Source: Albugo candida
Taxonomy: Eukaryota > Oomycota > Peronosporomycetes > Albuginales > Albuginaceae
Direction: 5' to 3'
Assembly (NCBI GenBank): GCA_905220665.1
Contig: CAJNAR010000153.1
Span: 1 to 64,000, forward strand
Length of the DNA: 64,000 nt
The notes under the pieces were generated by a model. It saw only the letters and a list, made by a program, of their open reading frames with translations. It searched no databases and was not told where the DNA came from. Of the stretch, positions 56,598-64,000 are shown piece by piece. A program made the translations under genes and the position numbers. The number at the start of each line of letters is the position of its first letter. The first letter of the stretch is position 1.

Positions 56598-59188
56598 ATG
56601 TCTGGCTACGAGGCTGTGAGCTCGAACGTCAATAAGCTCAATAGAGAATTACTGAGATGGATACAGAGTCTCGATCTCGCGTATTCTATCAAGAATGTAA
56701 AAAGGTGAGTTTTTACGGCTTTATGAGCCGCACTTTTAAAGCTCATGTGTTTCTTAGGGACTTTTCAAATGGATATCTGGTAGCCGAAATAGTTTCTAGA
56801 TATCACGAAAAAGAAGTCAGCATGCACTCGTTCGATAATGGGATCGGTCTCAAAGTAAAAAAGGATAATTGGGATCAACTGACAAAGTTATTTCAACGAG
56901 TACCTGAACTTGAATCGGCAATTACCAAGAGCGATATAGATGCTGTTATCTACTGTCATAATGGTGCGGCTGTTGCAATGATGAATAAGCTGTACGAATG
57001 TCTTACCAAACGTGTGATTATGAGAAATACTGCGCATCCTCCCGCACCAGCAGATCCTTCCACAAATCAACTTACGTCTCACGAGCAAATCAATTATACA
57101 CCATCTTATGCAAAGACTACAGGGATCACACTCATTCGTCAGAGAGCTCGTGAGGCCGAAGTCTCTGAAATTCAAGATGACATGGAAATAAGCAGAATGT
57201 TGCGCGAAACACAACTTCAGCATGAGGCTTCTGTGAAATTGCATCGGCCTCGAAGGGAAGCTTCCGACGATACTACGAACATAGAAAAAACTAACCATCC
57301 CCGCGGAGTGAAGGCACCAGTGCGAAAATATTATGAAAAAAATATACCTAAGGCAAGTGACATGATCGAGGAGGTGCAGATCAGAACAGTGAGTGTACCC
57401 AGTCTTGACCATTTACATCTTGCGCGAGAAGCGCGTGAGGCTGATACCAATTTCGATACTATCTTACCTGATGAAAATGAGAAATTAATGGTAACTATTG
57501 GTAAATCCATTCACTCTGGTCAGGACATGAATACAATGAAGTTGTTGGACACATATGTTGCACAGCATCCTTCCTTATCCGATTCGCTAATAGTTGAGGC
57601 TAATCCGTTTTCTAGCATTATGTTCTCTTTGCAGAATGAATCGTGCGATCGAGACTGCATATGTGCTGTCCTATCAGATCTTGCACGTGAGCAATCAAAC
57701 CGTTTGGCGCAATCTTTTCTCGAGCTACCTCAAGATTTCTGGCTTTTCTTTGGACTTTTAAAGCCGTATCTTGTCGGAAGTACTTGCGATCGTCGGGTAC
57801 ATGAAACTGTGAAGCAACTAATCATCTCAATAGGTCAACAATGCGTATACCAAGACAGTTCTAGAGCAAAGATACTCGCAATGGATTACATTATTCCCAA
57901 AGCACCTAACGCAGAGATCCTAGTATCCAGAAGAGCTGCATTAGTGGAAGTTCTATATTCTTTTACAGCTCGCTCACCAACAGGGCATATACAAATGCTG
58001 AAACGAATCCGTGAGTCCATTTCGGTTGCCAATTTGCCGGTTTTCATTCACACGCTTTCCATAACCATACATATGGAGAGTCAGCTAGATGATGCCTTGG
58101 CGGACTTGTATTACTATTATTGCTGTATCGGCTTGGAGAAAAGTTCTTCTAAACTTCAAGCCGCTTGTTTGGGAATGCTCTCGCCTCTGCTTCAATGCAA
58201 CTCTTCATTAAGATCGAATTTACTTACTTCTTTACCTCGCATCACTTCATCCCTCTCTTCTCTTCCAGCAAACAACTGGTGGGAAGTCAAGGTACAGATA
58301 CTTCATGTGAGTTCTACTATGCTTCAAGTTTTGGTCGATGACGGAAAGATGTATAAAAATGACTTTGCAGCTCCTCTGGCAATTGTTGATCATGAGTTCC
58401 AACCCGATAGTCACTTGATAGTCAGGCAAATGGGATTGTACTATTTTGCAAGCATATTGAAGTCTCTTCAAGAATTGGTTCCAATCTACGTGGATGTACT
58501 TCTAAGTCTGCCAGAATCATTGGTTAGTGCCATATTTGGATTGCCACGAGATGATCATTATTCTGGTAACGGAAATTGGGAACGCGAAGAATTGCGTGAT
58601 GCAGTGGATAGTCGTTTCAGACTTGTGTCTGTCGGTTATTCGTACATTGAATATTCAACGTGTCCATTAGAACCTTTGTGGGACTCCAATGCGATAGCCA
58701 AACAGCTGTTCTATCAGTGGCAAATGAAGACAGATGAACTCGACTATGGCAAGGCTGATATTTCACACAATTGTATGATCGCTCTGCACGCTTGCTTTTC
58801 AGACCTATTCGCGCATGAGCCCACCATCACAAATGCTATCGAGCTGTATGATCAACTGAAATCACTTATTGTGCTAGGGTTATTACAGAGTCGACTTTTT
58901 CATCTCACGATAGAGATCATGGAAATGGTTTTTGAATTCTGTGATGGAGCGCTAGACTTTTTGATCGAAAATATGCTCACTGATAAACAATTTATAATGG
59001 TTGCCTCAAGGCTGATATCTTATGGCAATCAAGACGCTCGACAAATAGCTCTCGAGGATCTGCTCCTTGCAAAAATGGAAATACCTCATACGAGAAGCCT
59101 GATATTGCATTGCTTGAGAATTATCGAGTCTCATACACAGCCTGCCGACTTTCGCGCCTCCCGATACTACCAACATATTGTGACGTAG
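56598..59188 (+). CDS. CH-domain (SPATA4/SPEF-type) flagellar protein
   Basis: Two exons fit, 56598-56704 and 56758-59188, with a 53-nt intron; 845 residues. Exon 1 (LNRELLRWIQSLDLAYSIKN) joins RDFSNGYLVAEIVSRYHEKE, then MHSFDNGIGLKVKKDNWDQL, giving the divergent calponin-homology domain (CH_2) of SPATA4 and SPEF1/CLAMP proteins found on cilia and microtubules. Without the intron the start falls inside the CH domain, so the upstream ATG is right. Beyond a charged linker with two repeated-looking segments, about 550 residues are alpha-helical, armadillo/HEAT-like in appearance. Human SPATA4 is only about 300 residues, so the long C-terminal extension is notable. A zoospore flagellum role is inferred. 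Confidence 0.82.
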
Positions 59189-60440
59189 TATGCTGCACAC
59201 ACAATCATCTTGCAGAATGAGTAAGCTGGGCAAATACGCTGGGTGCAGTCGCTGGGATAGCTATGCATCGCCTGAAATTGAGATATAAGCGATATTGTGC
59301 GAGAATTCACCGGGCATTAAAAGATTATGGTACAAGATAGACTGAGAAGATAAATGCTTTAATGGGATTGGATAACACAATACCGAGCTAGCATTATGAC
59401 GGGACAACCCTTAAACATCACCCTGCGTTTTGTGAAGATGGGCTATAGAATTTCTCGAAGACTAAGGGTATTTGCAATTCAAAATGCATGGTCGATCACT
59501 TTAGCTTTCTTTCGCGTCAAACGATGGCGGTGTTAGATTATTGACATTGAGAAATGACTCCCACTCGATATTCTTTTCGAGAAGCTCTTCTTCGTCGTCA
59601 GATAGTGATCAACTCCGACGCATACTGAGTGTGCTTACGCTTTTTCCACTAAGCGATCTGATCAATTTCGATCTCTCAAAGCTAATCATTCCTATCTTAA
59701 TGTGGCATAACCTTGTGAATGAAATGAGCGCTTGGAATTCATCATATTGTGAAGCCAAACGCATGCAAATAGGTGAATCATGTACAAGTCAAATTGTACG
59801 CAGCCATGAAGCAGTTATCAGTGTTTCAGTCGGAACCTTGATACGTACAGCGAGCTTATTTAATTATGAGTACGGTATAGCGCCTTCTTGATCCTTCTCC
59901 AATGCGAGGCACACTGCCAGAAAGCGTCGTATGGTAACATGACTCTACAACGAAGGTGATTCGGATTTCACCATCCAGTGTTTGCAGAAAGTCAATTTGG
60001 AAGCTCGTGGGCTCAATTCCGATTTCTGGTCTACATGGAGCGTCACCTTCAAGAACATATTTTCATGTTAGATACAATGCTGCTGAAGTTCACCACTGAA
60101 TCCATAAGATCTCGGATGTAGCCCTGGATTGTTGAGCTAAAAAACACGCCACTAGAAAGATTATGCGATGTAGATTCAAATATGATCGACGCGATCAAAA
60201 ATCTCCCGCAAGGTCTATTTTTCTCTCGTCAAGGAATGATGGAACGCATACATCTCGTTTTCTTGATAACAGCTCATATTAATATGATTTGAGCATGCTA
60301 CACTACCTTTTGCTCGTATTCTACAGACCACTTGAATGCCGAGAATAAATGATAGCTGATTCGATTCTTTTCACATTGCATGATCGCTCAAGCTACTATT
60401 CAGGTGCTGTGGATGCCCGAAATCTAATCGCAGGTGAGCC
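59189..60440. other. Gene-poor interval with decayed coding traces
   Basis: On the + strand at about 59990-60290, protein-like sequence (MERHLQEHIFMLDTML, then LPQGLFFSRQGMMERIH) is interrupted by stops. On the minus strand at about 59580-59500, a short acidic stretch (SDDEEELLEKNIEWE) ends in a stop. These may be remnants of one or two genes; no family was recognised. The GH17 promoter should lie at the right end. Confidence 0.4.
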
Positions 60441-61691
60441 ATGGCATCATCGCGTAAAGTAGTAGTTGTCGAAACAGTTTCAGCTTTGTCATCTTTTATT
60501 ATAGTTTACAAGCGTCTGCTTGTGGTATACGTCAGTTTGCATTTGGAAATGTGGATCGCAAGTGCGCTTTGGCTGTTTTGCACGCTTAAACTTAGCACGA
60601 CGACGACTGATTGCGCTACCCGTGAAGCGACCAATACGTTGCACACAAACGGTAAAACTGAGGGTGGAACTATGGTAACAACTACACAGAATCAATTAGG
60701 CTTCTTGCCTGGAGTGTGTTATAGTCCCATGCATAATCCCCAATATCCTTTAAGTGGTCAGAATTCCGCAGATGGATTGGACATTGCTATGAATGAAGAT
60801 TTCAACGTTATGAAGAAGTATTTTGGACATGTTCGTACATATTATTCGCAGTATTATCAATTTCCTATCGCTCCAATAGCGGCAGCTCACGGAATACGTC
60901 TTTTTCTTGGCGTTTACGTGACTGATGAAGCTTGGTACAAGGATCAAGTGGAAGCCGCTGTGCAGGCCGTCATCATGTATCCAGGCACGGTCGCTTGCAT
61001 TCTGATTGGCAACGAAAATCTCGCTCCGTATGGACCATATAGTCCCTTCGATATCGGCTCTCGTATCAGAGCGCTGCGTTCCGAACTCGAAACTAGAGCA
61101 CCAGGAGTCAAAGTGCAAATAGGCACTGTGCAACGCGCAGCAGAGTGGTTGGATCAGAACATCCGCACAGACATGCTTGCTTTAGCAGAACTCTGTGACA
61201 TCATTGGGGTTAATATTTATACTTTTTTTGATAGAAACAATAAAAGTCCCGACTCTATTGAACAGCTTGAGAGCGTATGGGCTAAAATGATTGAGTTTTA
61301 TCCGTCAATGAAAGTACGACTCACGGAGATCGGATGGCCCACTGCTGGAGCTCCGAGCGCTGTTGCCCCAAACAATATTCCAAGTCTCGATAATTCTGTT
61401 ACATTCTACAACGCTTTTCTCAAATGGAAACCGCCACAATTTGGAAACGAAGCTTTCTGGTTTATGTTTTTTGACCGCAGATCGGATGATAATTCGATGA
61501 AAGTGGATTTGGAAAAGTCTTTTGGATTTTTCAAGGAGAATAGAGACAAAAAACGAGAAAACTATCCAGTTCTACGCACTGGAGCTGACATAAATGTAGT
61601 AAAGGCCAATGTTTGCGTCCGACCTCCAGATATCTCGTATCTTTTCGGTTCGGAACCTACCTGCCGAGTTGTTAAGCGTTACCTTGGTTGA
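60441..61691 (+). CDS. Secreted GH17 glucan endo-1,3-beta-glucosidase
   Basis: Glycoside hydrolase family 17 cuts beta-1,3-glucans, the main wall polymer of oomycetes. Single exon, 416 residues from the ATG at 60441. The acid/base Glu is in LIGNEN (E192) and the nucleophile Glu in RLTEIGWPTAG (E296), both intact. Other family marks: PGVCYSPMHNPQYPLSG, HVRTYYSQYYQFPIA, and the end FWFMFFDRRSDDN. A second in-frame ATG at 60549 would begin directly with a hydrophobic signal peptide (MWIASALWLFCTL), while the 36 residues upstream include another hydrophobic stretch (SSFIIVYKRLLVVYVSL). The shorter start gives the more usual secreted protein (380 residues). Likely role: own-wall remodelling, possibly also host callose. 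Confidence 0.9.
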   Translation: MASSRKVVVVETVSALSSFIIVYKRLLVVYVSLHLEMWIASALWLFCTLKLSTTTTDCATREATNTLHTNGKTEGGTMVTTTQNQLGFLPGVCYSPMHNPQYPLSGQNSADGLDIAMNEDFNVMKKYFGHVRTYYSQYYQFPIAPIAAAHGIRLFLGVYVTDEAWYKDQVEAAVQAVIMYPGTVACILIGNENLAPYGPYSPFDIGSRIRALRSELETRAPGVKVQIGTVQRAAEWLDQNIRTDMLALAELCDIIGVNIYTFFDRNNKSPDSIEQLESVWAKMIEFYPSMKVRLTEIGWPTAGAPSAVAPNNIPSLDNSVTFYNAFLKWKPPQFGNEAFWFMFFDRRSDDNSMKVDLEKSFGFFKENRDKKRENYPVLRTGADINVVKANVCVRPPDISYLFGSEPTCRVVKRYLG

Positions 61692-62534
61692 GGAGCTTTG
61701 TAGATTCTCCTTAAACTACTAAGAAAAAGTGGGAAATACAGAAACGTTGACTGACGATAAGACTTTTAGATCTTTTGATCACAAATGATTTCCGTAATTG
61801 CTTCTTGCTGATGCCCAAAATGTTTGATTATGTAACGGAATGCAAATGCCTGTCCCCTAGTACATCTGGTGGCGATCGTTCCGATTTCAATAGCAACAAA
61901 CTATGAGCACCTCAGTCCATTGGTCCAAGGATGTTATGCTCGATAGGAATGAGCTTAGCGATGTGTGTATGCTCGCTCCAAATGATATAGTAAAACTTTC
62001 ATCAGTCCATGATGTTTTCGAAGGTGACGCCTGCAATGTGAACCGTTCCGATCATATAAAGGAGTGCTATGGTCCATAGAAATCGATCCAGAAGGCTTGT
62101 TGGGTTACACAAGTTGAAAATTGAGCAAAAAGTGCCCGGTTAGGATGAAACTTTCTTGATTCATGCTTTGGCTTTTATACAATCAATCCATGAGCGACAC
62201 TTTCGTGAGCTTTCGAGAAGCGAAGGTTGCAGGAGTTCGTCACGCCGAATATGCATAGATGATCCGCGGCGATATTCGCACGGACTTGAAGTCTGACATG
62301 AAACACACAGTAAGCTTCCGCAAAGATTTTGAGTCGAGTGTAGAAACATAGACGACAACACGATCATTTGATCGAATGCAAGCCATTCGGTCGCATTTGC
62401 TCATAATGGAATATCTTCAAGATGTATTGACGACTTGCGCGCGTCATATGAGAACGTGTATTTAGTCATGATGATCAGTCTTGAAAGTGACCTGTTCATT
62501 CGCTATTAAAAGTTCTGTCCACTCTAAATAGCGG
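61692..62534. other. Intergenic, nothing recognised
   Basis: 843 bp between the GH17 stop and the ALKBH7-like start. Only short frames on either strand and no repeats seen. Confidence 0.45.
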
Positions 62535-63407
62535 ATGTTCCCGAGTGTTTACCGTTTCTCACTCGCTGCAAAGCCGAACATTTTGCAGCGTAGATATGTC
62601 TCGGCGTGTATGCGTACAGATGAATCAATTCTAATTCGGGCAGAAAAATCTGAGAATCATAGCTGGGTAAACCATCCGCTCATAGATGCGTCTAGGTGCA
62701 GAGATAATCATTTGGAGCATGATGATCTGAAGCTGATGGAGGAGGTCATCACAGAAGAAGAGGAAGATATATTAGTTGATGAATGCAAACAGTATCTAAA
62801 GCGAAGAAAGTTGGAAGAAAATCATTGGGATCAGGTTATCGTAGACTTTAAAGAAATGGAACGCTCGAAATGGAGCAAAGGTTGATCAGAAGTGCCGGAA
62901 TACTAGAAAATCAAGCTGATTTACTTCGTGTAGAGTCGAGTGAAATTTTTGACAAGATTCGGTCGACTTCGATTCTCCCGAAAAACCTACAATATTTTCC
63001 AGCTGTGCATGTAATCGAGCTTGCAGAAACAGGATACATCAAGCCTCATATAGATTCGATCAAGGTACCAAATAACCTCCACATTGCCTAATGAGCTTAC
63101 AGTATGGCGCTGTAGTTTTCAGGACGTTTGGTAGCTGGTCTTAGTCTCTTATCACCTTCCATCATGCGATTTGAACAAGAAGATGTTGCCTCGAACTTCA
63201 TTGATGCACTATTGCCTCGTCGTTCATTTTACGTGATGACGTACGTTCCCCATAGAATTACGAATATATAATCGTATTAATTATCTTTGTAGCGGAAGGA
63301 TTCGTTACAATTACACCCACCAAATTCTGCCAGGTATTCAAATGTTCAAAGGCAAAAACATTCATCGAACAACTCGAATTTCCATAATGACTCGCGATTT
63401 GTGCTGA
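62535..63407 (+). CDS. ALKBH7: ALKBH7-like mitochondrial 2-oxoglutarate dioxygenase
   Basis: AlkB-family Fe(II)/2-oxoglutarate enzyme; human ALKBH7 is mitochondrial and linked to programmed necrosis and fat metabolism. The exon model is 62535-62880, 62907-63064, 63116-63240, 63293-63407, giving 247 residues in frame. The presequence is basic (MFPSVYRFSLAAKPN, LQRRYV). Motifs: EENHWDQVIVDFKEMERSKW, HVIELAETGYIKPHIDSIK with the metal-binding H-x-D, KFSGRLVAGLSLLSPS, RYNYTHQIL with the distal His, and HRTTRISIM with the 2-oxoglutarate Arg. Introns 2 and 3 are ordinary (51 and 52 nt). The first gap is odd: only 26 nt with GT...AG ends, needed to restore both frame and family spacing. Confidence 0.85.
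62881..62906 (+). other. Candidate 26-nt mini-intron (or frameshift insertion)
   Basis: GTTGATCAGAAGTG...AATACTAG begins with GT, ends with AG, and is 3n+2 long. Removing it joins ERSKWSK to ENQADLLRVES, matching the spacing in human ALKBH7. Left in, it shifts the frame and creates a stop at 62883. It is about half the length of every other intron in this window. Confidence 0.45.
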
Positions 63408-63494
63408 ACAACAAAATCAGAATCAGATTTAGTAATCAAAATGATTGCAGAATTTAAACCAATGATTTCACGCTAATATACATCAGAATCAGAA

Positions 63495-64000
63495 ATGCAG
63501 CCTCCATTGACTTCATCGCATGGCTTCTCTTCATCACAACAAGAGCGGCTTGTAACAGCCACGAAAGCCGCAAAAGATGCAATAATTCAGCTGCTTACAG
63601 GAAGTTTGAAAGAAGAAGTTCCTTTTGAAAAGTGGGAAGAGCTTGTCCGATCAACTAGAGAGCATCCCGAATATGAAAAGCTATACAGCTTTCCATCTGA
63701 TCAACTCGGGTGGAAACGCACACGCTCGAAAAAGAAATCCACGACACTGAAAATTGCAGCTATAGATTGTGAGATGTGCGTCGTCGGTCATGACGAGGAT
63801 TCTAGCGACATCAATCGAAAAGCTTTGGTACGAGTGTCCGTAGTAAATGGCGAGGATCTCATTCGCCATATTGCAGCTGATCTTATTGTGCATCAACCCG
63901 AGCCAGGATATCATGTTATCGATTACAAGACATTCATACATGGCCTCTCGCCAGACCAAATACACAATTCCAAAATCTCTGTGGCTAAAGCTCAGAAAGA
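63495..64000 (+). CDS. RNA exonuclease (DEDDh family), 5' part, runs off the edge
   Basis: The frame starts at the ATG at 63495, 88 bp after the ALKBH7 stop, and is open to the end of the window (168 residues). After a polar N-terminal helix region with a KWEELVRSTREHPEYEKL stretch, the sequence KIAAIDCEMCVVG supplies the first exonuclease motif (D-x-E) of REXO/Rex-type 3'-5' RNA exonucleases. VRVSVVNGEDLI, then YKTFIHGLSPDQI, continue the fold as in REXO1/REXO4 proteins. The second and third catalytic motifs would lie beyond 64000. Likely role: rRNA, tRNA or snRNA trimming; the exact subfamily cannot be set from this part. Confidence 0.85.
   Translation, partial: MQPPLTSSHGFSSSQQERLVTATKAAKDAIIQLLTGSLKEEVPFEKWEELVRSTREHPEYEKLYSFPSDQLGWKRTRSKKKSTTLKIAAIDCEMCVVGHDEDSSDINRKALVRVSVVNGEDLIRHIAADLIVHQPEPGYHVIDYKTFIHGLSPDQIHNSKISVAKAQK

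Overview
The window looks like one end of a chromosome of a flagellated oomycete, possibly an Albugo-like white rust. Base 1 starts in CCCTAAA telomere repeats (TTTAGGG on the other strand). The intact genes carry very short GT-AG introns (about 51-62 nt, often with a CTAAC- or CTGAC-like branch site). The gene set (several flagellum-linked proteins, HSF, TKL kinase, GH17 glucanase, mitochondrial proteins) is eukaryotic and fits a stramenopile. The genus is inference; no species-specific marker was identified.

Region 1 (1-35.4 kb) is a subtelomeric graveyard: telomere, short-period satellites, broken copies of ordinary genes (an RBM42-like RRM protein, a CHAT-protease/STAND-NTPase protein, a proteasome beta-1 fragment, a PRP6 fragment) and dense transposons. 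The transposons are a 5'-truncated LINE with target-site duplication inside an octamer satellite, a DDE transposase remnant, two Mutator-like elements (MULEs) with long terminal inverted repeats, a non-autonomous inverted-repeat element with an internal 230-bp duplication, a decayed Copia element and a nearly full-length LINE. The LINE lies in inverted orientation to the truncated copy and joins directly to the proteasome fragment. No element seen here has a fully intact protein set.

Region 2 (35.4-50.4 kb) is gene-dense and largely intact. In order: an unrecognised gene (-), RNase H2 subunit B (-), an LRRC56-like LRR protein (+), ArgJ-type ornithine acetyltransferase (-), heat shock factor (+), a protein with an eIF5A-like C-terminal domain (+), LC8-type dynein light chain (-), a PX-ankyrin protein (-), TMEM65-like mitochondrial protein (+) and a TKL-type pseudokinase (+). 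Gaps are tens to a few hundred bases, and two gene pairs converge with about 32 and 51 bp between stop codons.

Region 3 (50.4-53.5 kb) is a gene-poor interlude with a third, badly decayed LINE 3' end. Region 4 (53.5-64 kb) is again genic: a large mitochondrial RRM-type protein (-) divergently paired with a CH-domain (SPATA4/SPEF-like) protein (+), a GH17 glucanase (+), an ALKBH7-like dioxygenase (+) and the start of a DEDD-family RNA exonuclease (+) running off the right edge.

For most intact genes I assembled exon models by hand; the summed exon lengths are divisible by three and the joins restore family motifs. No rRNA, tRNA or CRISPR feature was recognised.
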